DNA from: Conidiobolus incongruus B7586
Taxonomy: Eukaryota; Entomophthoromycota; Entomophthoromycetes; Entomophthorales; Conidiobolaceae
Assembly: GCA_000697335.1 (NCBI GenBank)
Contig: JNEM01009237.1
Location: forward strand, 1-30,385
Direction: 5' to 3'
DNA length: 30,385 bases
Part shown: piece after piece, positions 1-11,458 of the stretch
Layout of the letters: each line of letters opens with the position of its first letter
Position numbering within the stretch: position 1 is the first letter of the stretch
Translations under genes and position numbers: made by a program
Notes under the pieces: generated by a model
The model's input: only the letters and a program-made list of their open reading frames with translations
Database searches by the model: none
What the model was told of the DNA's origin: nothing

Positions 1-1310
1 TACATTATATGATCCAATTACAATAAAATAATAGATTTATCATAATATATGCATTTTTAAAAAAAATATTTTTTAAAATATTAAGTTATAGAATATTATA
101 TTAAGAGTTTAGGTTATAATCGAATAAAATATATTTTAAAGAATTAATAATTAATATATATTATTAATTTTACAAAATTCAATAACATATTTAATATAAA
201 ACTATTTATAAAAATTTTATATCATTTTTTTAAAATATAATAATTTTTTATTTTTAATAAAATTTATTTATAAATTTTTAATTATAAATATTTTACATTA
301 TGTTTTTAAAATTATATAAAATAAAAACTCAATAATAGCAATATTAAAGGTAATAATAAAATATTTTTTAAATTTTCTTAATAAAGTACTTATAATAAGA
401 TAATATCTAAACCTAATATTTTTTTATTAAATTATTAATTTAAAATAATAAATTAAAAATTTATTTTATTTAATTATTTGTAATAACTTCCAAGGATTAT
501 TTATATATTTATATTAGTAAATTTCAAAATAATATTTCAATAAAACAAAATATATGATTTTACAAACTTGGTTTTTTAACAATAAAAATCAAAACAAATA
601 AACTGCAAATATGTATAAATAATTATCAATTTAATATTTCATATATATAATGATTCAAATATGAATTTTAATTAAAATTAGCATTATTAAAAATTTTCAA
701 GGTGCTTTAGCATTATTTAAATATTATGTTTTGAAATACTTTGATTAGTTTAATATTTTTATATTTAATTAGTGTATGTGATAAAATGACTCACAAACCT
801 TAAAAGGGGACTAATATAACTAGAACACAACACAATTATCAGCTAGTTTCAGTCATTTATTCCATTATAAAAAAAATATAACCAAAAAATTGAATTTTAT
901 TTTGATTTCATTCTCAATAATTAATTTTCAAAAGATCATATTAATGAACTTTAGAAACTTAAGTTTGAAAGTTAACTAGTATTTCAATAGTTATCATATC
1001 AAGATCACACAAATATCTAATTATACTTGAAAATCAAAGAAAATATTAAATTTGTGAGTGTGATTTTTATTGAATTATCTGTTACCTAGTTTCATATCTA
1101 ACTTTATAGTTTCCATTTAAATCTTTTCAAGGTACATGCTATTTACAACTTATCAAAAAATTTTTCATCTCATATTTAACCAATTTTTATTCTCATTCCA
1201 AAAATTATGCATTAATGAAGTGCACCTCAATTTTTTAAAGTTCCTGTTTTTTACTCGATAACTTATTGGTTGAATTATTTTTCCCACATTATAATAATTT
1301 TAATTAATCT
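1..1310. other. AT-rich non-coding flank
   Basis: No supportable gene was seen. The first 480 bases are nearly all A/T with long A and T runs. From about 780 onward the sequence is slightly richer in G and C. An ATTGG (reverse CCAAT) at 1264-1268 lies just ahead of the TATA box of the following pseudogene. Confidence 0.6.
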
Positions 1311-1312
1311 GG

Positions 1313-1320
1313 TATAAATA
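1313..1320 (+). promoter_or_regulatory. TATA box of the F-box/LRR pseudogene
   Basis: A TATAAATA with G on its 5' side lies about 22 bases before the first recognisable coding position of the pseudogene. The same octamer stands ahead of the intact gene at 18145-18152. In DNA this AT-rich a TATA string alone is weak evidence, so the call rests on position. Confidence 0.35.
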
Positions 1321-1341
1321 TAGGTATAGGACTTGATTTAA

Positions 1342-2664
1342 TTGTTTGAAATTCCCCTCTCTTCCAGCTTCAAGAAATGGCTTCAATTGCCAACAAGAAA
1401 CCCGAGCTCATTATTGGCCTTAAAAAAACTTCATAAGCACTTGAATTGCTCAGATGCCTTCAAAGTACACAAGACAAGCAGGTTTCTCTCTTCGAAATTA
1501 CAATCCTTAAATTTCAATCAGCTCAATATATACCCCTTTATGCCAAGCGAGCACAACAGGGTGAACCAGGAAGACGCCTTATTATGAAACGTACAATGTG
1601 CTCAACTCAGGAAATTTACCGAGCTTCTACAATCTCGCAAGAATAATATGGAGAAAAGCTTCAAGCTAATTTTGCATGATGCTTCCTTACCGCTACTCAA
1701 CAGCTGAAGAACTTGAAATTTGTTAGATTCTTCAAATTAAAAGTTCATCTCAATACCTTGAAGAGTTTGATTTGATAAATGCTAACATTATCCATTCAAT
1801 CTGCAATTCCAATAATGAGAGTAAAATGGAATTCCCCCTTACCTGAATAAGTTGAAAATGACCAACTACAACTGGATTAATTACAATTTACCTTCAAAAG
1901 GACGCCAAGCTCATCCCATTCCATACTTCGAATTTCCAAATAACACTTTTAATCTCAAATCAATTTTGAAGATGCCTAACTTCAGAATTCCTGCACTCAA
2001 AAGTCTAACGATGAATCACAACCACCCAAGGCATTTTGAATTACTCATTTCATTTATCGATGGAAATCAACTACTTGAGAACTGTGAAATCAATGCTCAC
2101 TTAATTGATCGTGAAACCCTTCGAATTCTACCCCAGATGACACTATTGAAATCTTTCGCCTTATCCGATTCCGACACTGCTATTCCTTTACAACTTACTT
2201 GATTTCGAAATATTGAATCCATTAAGCACTTGAACCTCAAAGAAATTTTCCTCAAAGATCAAAATTCTAAAAATGTTTTTCACTGCCCCAATGTCGCTGA
2301 CTTAACTGCTGATTTTAAACTCAGCCGTGGCAAGCATTTAAATGATCTTATTCTCTCTTTCCGACAATTGGATAACGTCATCTTTGTTTACAAGAGCCTG
2401 CTTCATATATTTTTGAAGAAAAAGCTTCCTTTTTCATAAACCAAGAATATCTGATTCGAAAATATTGACCTCACCAAGGTTGAATTCGAGTGTTTCATCA
2501 AATGCAGAAGATTGCGAAACATCACATTCGATTTTCAAATCCATCAACACATCAAGTAAGATATTGTTAAGAGAAAGTTGGAAGATACTCAATCAAGCTG
2601 GGATATTGATTACTATCCAAAGTTCATCAAAATGCGCAATTCCTCTAACAAACTGAATGATTGA
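1342..2664 (+). pseudogene. Decayed F-box/leucine-rich-repeat-like protein gene
   Basis: One reading frame (codons starting at 1342) carries protein-like sequence almost throughout. The opening part resembles an F-box: a leucine-spaced LLALKKLHKHLNCSDAFKV stretch, then TSRFLSSKLQSLNF. Later segments have leucine-rich-repeat cadence: YLNKLKM near 1840-1862, IPALKSLTMNHN near 1987-2022, LLENCEINAHLIDRETLRI near 2071-2129, IESIKHLNLKEIFL near 2212-2253, and CRRLRNITFDFQI near 2500-2540. The likely native stop is TGA at 2662-2664, after NSSNKLND. Breaks: in-frame stops at 1585-1587, 2200-2202, 2437-2439, 2452-2454 and 2557-2559, and apparent frame shifts near 1704, 1775 and 1835. The first codon at 1342 is TTG, which could be a lost ATG; a lost upstream exon is the alternative, since a CAG preceded by pyrimidines ends at 1366. 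Fungal F-box/LRR proteins are substrate adaptors of SCF ubiquitin ligases; the assignment here is by pattern only. The family is moderately likely and the pseudogene state is very likely. Confidence 0.6.
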
Positions 2665-2815
2665 CTTTTAAATATTTATCTGGCCTATATCGATTGCATA
2701 TCTTATCTCTCATTACCTTTCTATCTATTTATATTATTAATATCTTTTTGTCATTTTATGTTCATTATGTATTATGTATTTCTATATAACTCCAGATTGT
2801 TCATACTAAATATTC

Positions 2816-2821
2816 AATAAA
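2816..2821 (+). terminator. Possible polyadenylation signal behind the pseudogene
   Basis: An AATAAA lies about 150 bases after the pseudogene's likely native stop, in a plausible 3' UTR position. Such hexamers are common by chance at this base composition. Confidence 0.2.
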
Positions 2822-3102
2822 ATTATTGATTATATTTTGATACTATATATTAAATTTCAATTATAAGTTAATAATTGTCTTCAATTATTATATTAATTTA
2901 AATACTTGATTTAAAAAGTATTAATAAATTTATTAAGCAATTTAATATTACTCTGCATTTTTAATAATGGGAATTTTTTGCAATTGAAAATAAATAAATA
3001 TTTTAATATAAAATATATAAAAATAAATATATAATATAAATTTAATAGTTTCTTTTATTATTAATAACTTTTTATTATACTTTTAGCAAAGATCTAACAC
3101 CT

Positions 3103-4132
3103 AAAAAATAATTTTTTTTATTAAAGACTAAAATTTGATATTTTACAAACTAATTAAATTTTCTTGTAGAAATTTTTTTTCTTGTAAGCTAGTTTTTTAA
3201 TTGCTTAAAACAATTATAATTACATAGGTTATAATCTAAAAAATATACTAGATATAGTAGTTTTTTCTAGTTATTTTTAATTAGAAAGTTTTTTATAACT
3301 TTAGATTTATGAATTTTACAATTATCATGTAAAATAATAGGTTTTCTTAAATTATATTGAGAACACTAATTAAAAATACTTTTATTTAAAAAAACAATAT
3401 AAAGTTTATTATTAATTGATTTTCCTTTAAAAATTAAATAAATATAGTATATACTATTATAATTTATTATAATAATTAATATTCACTTATTAACAAAATA
3501 TTTATTTAAAGGGATTTGTAAAAGGGGTTAATTTAACTTAATTTAACATTTTGATTTTTGTTTTAATAAAAGATTATACATAAAGATTTAAGATTCATCA
3601 ATTATAATTATACATTATAAAAGTTTAAGCTTCTAATAATATTTTAGTAAGTTTTATTTAATAATAGCTACTCTAACTTTTTTTAAGCTTTAGTTAAATT
3701 ATAAAGTATTTATTTTATATTTTTATTTATTAATTTAAGTTTAAACTTTAATATATATAAAATACTTATAAAACTAATATTAAAGTGCTTAAATAATTTT
3801 TTAACTAAAATAAAAAAGTGTTTTTTAATATATTTTTTCACTTTATTAATAATTAAAAGAATAATAATTAAAGTTGGTTTTTTAAATTTTAACAGGTTTT
3901 AGATAGTTTTTCTTTTAGCTTTAAAGTAATTTACCTAGCAATAAATTGTTAATTTAGATAATACTTTATTACTAAAAGTTGTTTATAAATTTTAAATAAT
4001 TTTAAAAAGCTTATAGTTAAGTTTTACTAATACTAAAATAAAAAACTTTTAATGATTATTATTTAGTTTAAACATAATTAAATTAAACAGCTAATTTTAA
4101 AAAGTTAATTTTTTAATCAAAAAAATTATTAT
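3103..4132 (-). mobile_element. Fossil Tc1/IS630-type DNA transposon
   Basis: On the minus strand one frame keeps the layout of a DDE transposase of the Tc1/IS630 (DDE_3) kind. IIIIDES gives the first aspartate at 3599-3597. IFKGKSINNKLYIVFL matches the usual G-(K/S)-(I/V)-N segment. KPIILHDNCKIHKS gives the second aspartate at 3326-3324. LDYNLCN, at the position of the SPDLNPIE box, follows, then FKQLKN, matching the usual xxLKx stretch. The first two aspartates are 91 codons apart in the same frame. The acidic position should fall about 35 codons after the second aspartate (near 3221-3219), where an asparagine codon stands. Many stops interrupt the frame, for example directly after IIIIDES. 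The N-terminal DNA-binding part (about 3600-4080) is not readable. The ends are tentative: 3103-3126 and 4111-4132 are roughly inverted copies, but both are simple A/T runs. The element is long dead. Confidence 0.8.
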
Positions 4133-4146
4133 ATATATATATATAT
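4131..4146. repeat. (AT)n microsatellite
   Basis: An uninterrupted AT dinucleotide run immediately beyond the tentative end of the transposon fossil. Confidence 0.8.
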
Positions 4147-4599
4147 TAAAAATATATAATTTCCTATTAACTTTGTATATATTTATTTATTTCAAACTAA
4201 TAATATGTTTGAAAAATCAAAAATTAAAAAATTTCCCATTTCTTTAAATTTAAGGTAATAATAAACTACATAACTATATTAGCATAATATCTAATTTCAT
4301 TATATTAAATCATAAACAATTATATAGTTATATAATAACAATATAACTATTTAATAGATAAAGATTAATGCTATTACTTCTTTCAACTGGATTGCTAAAT
4401 TTCTCTATATAATTCAATACAATTTATCTTGCTATAATTTTTTTTGAACAAATCAATTTTATAATAATAAAATGAATTATATGTATAATTGAGAAATAAT
4501 ATCAAAGAATATAATATAAAGAATTTCATATTATTACAATATATTTTAGTTCAAGGTATTTGAAATTAGTATTCATCAAATTTATAATATCTGACAATG

Positions 4600-4600
4600 A

Positions 4601-4633
<33 letters not shown>
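4600..4633. repeat. (ATT)n microsatellite
   Basis: About eleven tandem ATT units. It creates a run of isoleucines in an otherwise random frame that I do not call as a gene. Confidence 0.9.
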
Positions 4634-4634
<1 letters not shown>

Positions 4635-7600
4635 TTAATATACTACCATCGTTATTTAATAAATCCAAGTTATAACTTGATGTATTCTCTCAAATTTTTC
4701 TCAACAAAATGTGTCTTCCGACACAATATTTTGCCTAGTAAAATATTAGACTGGATACCCATTTGTGAAATATTAAATTTATTTACAATCTGAGGTTTGT
4801 ATAATAAATTTTAGTCTAATTTAAAACAAATCAATAATTATATTATATCTTGATATTGAAAACAATGAAATGTTGTCTTTAAAGTTATTATGAAATCATT
4901 ATTTCATCTTTTATATCGAAATCTTTGTATTTTTTTATTTTTATATTGTGATAAAAATTTAACTAAAGTTACATTTTATTTTATAAAAATTATTTTTAAT
5001 ATGAATTTCCAATTTAAAAAATTTTTCAATTATCATCTAAATTTAATTTAATGACAAAAATAACATTTTAGAATTTATTATATAATTTATAATTTTGTTA
5101 ATACACTTAAATTCAAAAATCTGCTATAATAAATATATTTTAACATTAAAGATTATAATCATATATGACAAGTATAATGAGCTAATCGATTATTTTTAAC
5201 TTATAATTAATATTGATTTCCAATTGAAATATAATAAAATAACTGGCCAAATGTATTCACTCAATCCTAATTGAAAATTATATTATCTGGTTCCAATTAT
5301 GAAACACATTCTTCTCATATCAATTTCAAAAATGATCATAAAAATAATTCACATTTGCATAATCTTGAAAATGTTGAATATATAGAATTTTATTTATTCG
5401 TTGATATGTTGATAGTTTCTAGGATAATTTGTTGTATTATGATTAAACTCAACTAAATTACTTTAAATATTAAATGATCAAAATTCAATGTAATCAATTT
5501 AATATCAATATATTCTAAATATATATTTATATTTAGTGAATCCAAAATATAATGATAAAAATAATTATTTAGTTTGTTTTAAATAATATATTTAAAATTC
5601 AATTGATTTTAAAAATATCTAAATTGACACAATATTTAAAGCTATTTCTTTTATTTCCTTAAAATCAAAGGGTCTTTTCGGGAATAAATAAAACATTTTT
5701 ATCAATAGATAGTGTTTATTAATAACATATTCAATGAATAATATATATCAATCCTTTTATTTTTTACACTTTTGCCTCAATTAATCTTCAAATTAAGAAC
5801 CAAATCCCAATATTTAAATACTCTATATGGGGTGACTTTGTAAATTGTTTACAAAAGCTTCAATTTTTTCTTGGAGCTATGCGAATTTTTGAATCGATCG
5901 TTATTACATTAATCTATACTACCTCAATCTTTTTTAAAGACAAGGTGTTATACATTTAATATATAAGCACTCCAAGTTTATAATGGTATAAGTAAAAACT
6001 ATATTTAATTTTATACTATTTCCGTAATTCCAACACATATCAAAATTCTGATCAAAATATAATATTTTGATTGAATTATTAAATAAAAAATTAATTATAT
6101 TGAATATAAATATATAATAATTAAAAATTATTTGTATCTATTAATATAATAGTTTATTACTCCATTTTTATTGCATAATTCAAATATGGTTCTATAAATA
6201 TTTTGAATGTATATATTTATTAGATAAAAGAAATTAAAATGTCTAGAATTAATAAAATTGTGATTAGTTAATATTATCAGAAATTACTCAGATAGAATAA
6301 TAATATCATTAATATTTATATTTGAAATATATTTAATGTATCAAATTAAAATTTTGAAAATTAAATGAACCTTAAAATAGAATTAATCAAGGATCATAGC
6401 TAAAAATAAATTATTTTTTATTTTTATTAATTTTAATTTCCTCAAATATTTGATCAAGAAAATTAATTGGACTGGTGTTACAAGTTTTGATATAATTTAG
6501 TGAAACGATTATTCATAGACCAAAATGTTTAAAGATTTAGAAATACTTTTCAACTACAGTATAATTTACAATAATTCGAATTGTTGCATTATTTATCTTT
6601 TTACTTTAAATGATCTTGTTTGTTGTTTTAGCAATATACTAGTATTTCGATTCATATTAATATATTTAACTAGGATTTGACTATACTCATGAATAATGAA
6701 CTATTAGCATAAAATATTTCATTTAAATTAAATATTATTCTAATTAAAATATACAATGATTTTATAGAAATTTTAATCATTATTAATTAATAAAATTATG
6801 GCAAAATAATATATCAATTTGAACCTACAAAATAATATATTTTAACTAACCCACTTTGGACTTCAAAAATAAGTCCATAAAATCATTATATTTAATTAAT
6901 CACATTAAACTACTATTCAACATTACATAACCATTGCTACAAACATCCGCTTTGTACAATATCGGATATTCCTATATTGCTAATAATAACTCTATCATTA
7001 AGTTGGCATATATTATTCACATTATTTAAAATAACAATGATTAATACTCTCCCTAGATTTCAGCCAACTATCCTAAGCCAAGATACATGGATATAATTCA
7101 TCACCCTGTACCCAACTTTTGTTATCAGCAATATTCCAGAATGGATCTCGTAAAAAGAATTATAACTGAATATAGTCTAATTGTGATAAGTTGAATTTTT
7201 TATTTATTATTCGGTACATTTTAAATATCTTTATTTTTAGAGTAATAACAAATTCTATTTTTATAATTTAAACCAAAAAATTTTTTTTCATAAAAGTATT
7301 TAGTTTATCTTATAAACTTATAATTTACCAAATAAGGAATTGCATAAAAAGATTTTTAAAAATTGATTGGAAATTAATACAGGTATGTAATTCATTCCAT
7401 TATAAATCGAATTTTTTTTAATTTTATTAATATAAATACTTTAGTTTATTTTTATTATAGTTAGTTAATAATACATAATTTGATATATACCATAATATCT
7501 AAATATTCAATATTCAGCTCAATGTAATAATCTTTAATTAACATGAATATCTAATTGAATATAGTAGTAATATAATCATACTAAATTTATGATAAATAAT

Positions 7601-7913
7601 CATATTAACAAAATTTATTAATTTGAAATATACTTAATTTATATAATGAAATTTTCAAATAATTTTGATATTTACTAAATTCAATTTAAAACAAATATAT
7701 TTTTTTTCAACATATTTACTAAAAATATTATATAATTATTATATTTAAAATTTAAATTTAAATATATTAACTACAATTCAGATATACTAATAAATATTGA
7801 AATATAATTTATAATAATTAAATGGTATTATAAAAATGAAGCTGGGCAATTTGAATAAATGTGTAATGATTATTATATAATAAGAGGATTATTTATAATA
7901 AATAAAATCACTG
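4634..7913. other. AT-rich desert without a supportable gene
   Basis: Only short frames without convincing starts occur here. One of 61 codons at 5271-5456 begins at TTG and resembles nothing known. The 6840-7160 part is slightly richer in C and holds a small perfect hairpin. Confidence 0.6.
6857..6877. repeat. 7-bp perfect stem, 7-base loop
   Basis: TGGACTT is followed by seven bases and then its exact reverse complement AAGTCCA. The stem contains several G and C, so it is less likely to be chance than the surrounding A/T palindromes. No role is assigned. Confidence 0.5.
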
Positions 7914-8258
7914 TTATATAGTGACACTACTTGAAGAAGCAGTGCTCTGATCATAATTAATAAAGGGGGTGAATAGGGATAATCGGCAATAAGATGATTT
8001 GAAAGGGAGTTTTATCGATATGTAAAATAGTGGGGAGGACCCAATCGGACTGATAATGATATGAATAATCCAAATTCCGGGTTTGAATAATGTAGATCGA
8101 GTTACATGATTTCGGAGTTACTGCAGTAGCTTAGCTAAATATCCAATCAACAAATAAAGAGTAAGTGAATCTGTATGCGAAGGAAGAATGATCATTACAT
8201 TGGGTTGATGTAAAAATACTCGATCGGAGTAGAGGCTCCTATTTTGTAATAATATAAT
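7914..8258 (-). pseudogene. Coding-like GC island, minus strand, function unknown
   Basis: By count, 107 of 300 bases (36%) are G or C at 7921-8220, in a background nearer 15-20%. On the minus strand one frame is open for 46 codons (8258-8121), meets a single TAA (8120-8118), then is open for another 67 codons (8117-7917) before TAA at 7916-7914. The translation is mixed and protein-like, with segments such as NVMIILPSHTDSLTLYLLIG, RSTLFKPGIWIIHIIISPIG and a terminal STASSSSV. There is no good ATG at the beginning. It could be a decayed exon, two exons, or a C-rich regulatory island read by chance. I recognise no family. A hairpin (CACTACTT, GAAG loop, AAGCAGTG, one mismatch) sits at 7925-7944. 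Confidence 0.25.
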
Positions 8259-8374
8259 TCATACAATTCTTTAATATCCTTAACCCTCAACAACTTTGAT
8301 AATTTGTTACAATAAATACTATCATATTCCGAATTTAACAAACAGGTATTCTCGGAATTGGCTAATCAAATAAT

Positions 8375-8454
8375 CATCCTTGTAAATTATGCATAGCTGA
8401 TTGGATAGCTATATTTGGATAAATAAGCTGAATATGTAGCATATTACAAGGATG
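8375..8454. repeat. Nested inverted repeat / candidate stem-loop
   Basis: CATCCTTGTAA at 8375-8385 is exactly complementary to TTACAAGGATG at 8444-8454. The pairing continues inward for about five more bases (TATGC) if a short bulge is allowed. Inside lies a second perfect stem, ATAGCT (8393-8398) with AGCTAT (8407-8412). The arms are mixed in sequence rather than simple A/T. It could be a structured transcript, a small foldback element or a protein-binding site; the sequence does not decide between these. Confidence 0.5.
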
Positions 8455-11266
8455 AATTCAATTTAAGAAATATTGATTCAATCACTTACAATAAGAATGG
8501 ATCATAATACAGTTAAAATCATATGTATAGAATCCACCACTCCTCAAATTATAACCAAGCATTAAATGATTAACACACTCAATAAAAATAGCCACTTTAC
8601 CAATATTGACCTAAGCAACTTAAGGAATTGGCAATCATTACACTTTTAATTAGTTAGATGAAAAGAAGTATGATTATTTAAATTAAATTTGTCTCAATTT
8701 TTGACTTAACAATTAATTATTACAAATTGTCAGATTAATGAAAAATCAAGTTAAATGAACACATATGGACCATCTGGTCGTATCTCAGCCATATCTCCTA
8801 ATTTTCCCCATACACAAGAACTTTAATGACCATACTTACATTAAAAATCAATATAACTATTAAATTGGTTTAAATTCTCATATGATTTAATTTTATCAAT
8901 TTTGTTGATAATTTTTATTTTATTTTCAACAATATAAATTTCGCCTATACTTAAAATAATATTTACTAAGAATGTTAAATTAAATAAAATTACAAGCTGA
9001 AAATAATAATAATTGTCAAATAAATTTTAAATTGTTGTAAAATGTGATCTGTTGAATTAATAATGAACATATTTCGGATGATATATTTAATCATATTAGT
9101 TGATATTGATAAATAGAAATGTTACTAATGTTATTAATAAATATAATAAAATTCATATAATTTTTTCTTTTGTAATGAATGATTCAATGATTTAATTAAT
9201 TGATAATTGAATAAATTGAAAAATCGGATAGTACAATTGATGGATTAAGAGAGAGAATTAGTTTCAATATTTGGCAAAGTTTTGGTGGATTATATTCATA
9301 AATTAATAATCTCCTATTATTAAGCCAAAAACTAGGAAAATTAAAACAAAATTTTATGTTTGCATTAAATTCTTGTATTAGTTGAGGTGTAAATTATATG
9401 AGTTTGTTAATATCCGAAAAATAAATACTTTGGATTTTTTTAATCAATTGTCGGGATATATATTATTCAAAATTATCTCCATGGCCAATAATGTTAAGAA
9501 ATATGCTATGTATAATTTGATTAACCTAGTTATCAATTTTCACTTTTAAATGGTACTATATTGCATTTTATCATTCTCCATCAATTTTAACACATTACAT
9601 TGTATTTCCGGAATCTGAAAAATTTTCTAAACATATTTCAATTAGGATCCAATCTAAAATTAGTAAATATGTGGAATTTCTAAATTTAGGAGATATATAC
9701 TAGCTATCATCGCGATTACAGAAACTAGTGTAATAAAAATTATTTTTATTATTATGATATTTAATTATAAATATAGTTATAAACCATGATAATAATATAG
9801 TTTATTATTTTAAAATATATTTAATCAAAGTTCAATTTATTATTTACTACCTTCAATTTAAGGATTTTAACTTTTTTTACAAAAATAACGAATTTGTAAT
9901 ATGTGAAAAAAAAATTACCAAACTGAGTGATAGTGATATTGATTACACATCAATGCTTCATTTAAAAGTTAGAATAATTGCCTGTCTATAAAAATCACAC
10001 ACATCAATAATTCTTACCCAATAAATTAAAACATTGTAAAAAGTTGATTGGCTAAGATTGGAGATGAAGTAAAAATGATATAATTTCAAATTCGCATAAA
10101 TCTAATTTATTTGGATGGAGTTGACTAAATTAGTAAATTTCATTGAAAAGGATTAAATTGTTCGATTTTTAATGTTACTTACAACATCTAGACCATTTTA
10201 TCTAAATTTAGATAACCCAAATTTCATGTAATTTTCCTTCTTATTTTTAAAAAAGTATATTATTTTTGGTCTTAAAGCAATATATACATAAAATAATTCC
10301 TCTTTACATATTTTAATCCTTTAAAAAAATTTATTTATTTAAACAAATAAATAATGGAATAATCGCTAAAATTGACCATTTAGAATAATATTCTTTTTCA
10401 AAATCTTAAAATTAATTATTTAATTAAGAGTAATTGTTTATTTATATTAATAAAATTAATATTACATGAAAAACAAAAAAAAATTTTATAATCATATGAA
10501 ATTATAAATTATTTTTTTTTATTTAACTTGATTTTTGAGATAAATTTGGAAATTTTCAATGAATTATTCATTTGATTTGGTAATTTATTTGATGAAAAAA
10601 AAATATTAATAGAAACTATGATTAAACAATTAAATACTAATCTTTATAAGCTTAAAGTATATTTTAATATTACTTCGATTGATTAAAATACCGGCATTAT
10701 TTTAGAAACCTTTATTTCATTATTATCGATAACAATTTTTAATTCTTTGAATTTTATAAATAATGATTCGGTTTAATAAACAAACTTGATTAAGTAAAAA
10801 AATGTTAAGATAAACTACCAAACGTCATTTGATGATAAATTAAAAAGGATATTTCTGTATTATATGAGGTGTGATATATGAATTAACATAGCATGGCATC
10901 CTCTTTCTATTACATTCTTTATTGAAAACTTGAATAAAATCTTAAGTTACGAAAGGTTATACTTGATAGGTTAGTACAATGTGAAAATCGAATTTTTGAT
11001 TTTGAGAAAAAACTATTATTATGATTTTTAAAATTAGATTTAATGGTAATTATTCAATTGGTCAAAATTTATCAATTTATGAACGTTTATGAAATCATTC
11101 TAATTTGATATCATTAAAATTTCTATTTAATTTTATAACTTTTTGAATAAAAAATTCATTGAAGGATAATTAATATTAAAAATGAATTTTCCATGAAAAA
11201 TATATATTAAGAGATCCTCAATAATAAGAATTTAATATAACCCATAGAGAAAATAGGTAGCTGTGA
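8455..11266. other. AT-rich desert without a supportable gene
   Basis: No coding frame was found that stands out. A TATAAAAA at 9987-9994 sits in a slightly GC-richer context, but no reading frame follows it. Confidence 0.6.
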
Positions 11267-11458
11267 TCATCCATCAATCGTTATTATTTCTATAAACATG
11301 ATAATTACCCAATATTGAAATTAATTGCATTTCTCACCCTTTGCGTTCACATTATTAAGAAGCAACATTCATTAATGTGGAACACCTTGTATCCACCATC
11401 CCAATATATTAATTTCACTTCTCTCCAATTGTCCAACTTCATGAAAACATCCAATTAA
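11267..11458 (+). other. Weak open frame in a C-rich island
   Basis: G plus C is 111 of 360 bases (31%) at 11221-11580, with more C than G on this strand. A frame is open for 63 codons between TGA at 11264-11266 and TAA at 11456-11458, with mixed composition (for example HIIKKQHSLMWNTLYPPSQY) but no early ATG. It may be a decayed exon or chance. No family is recognised. Confidence 0.12.

Noticed and set aside
1446-1646. 66-codon second frame within the F-box/LRR pseudogene
   Set aside because: It overlaps the frame that carries the F-box-like and LRR-like sequence and has no family resemblance of its own.
2465-2656. 63-codon frame at the 3' end of the pseudogene
   Set aside because: The neighbouring frame that continues the LRR-like protein to its native stop at 2662 is the better reading.
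4560-4793. 77-codon plus-strand frame
   Set aside because: It begins at TTG, runs through the ATT microsatellite as a string of isoleucines, and shows no conserved pattern.
5271-5456. 61-codon plus-strand frame
   Set aside because: It starts at TTG in DNA of background composition. The mixed translation is not enough to call a gene.
9987-9994. TATA box-like TATAAAAA
   Set aside because: No reading frame or other promoter element follows it, and such strings are common here.
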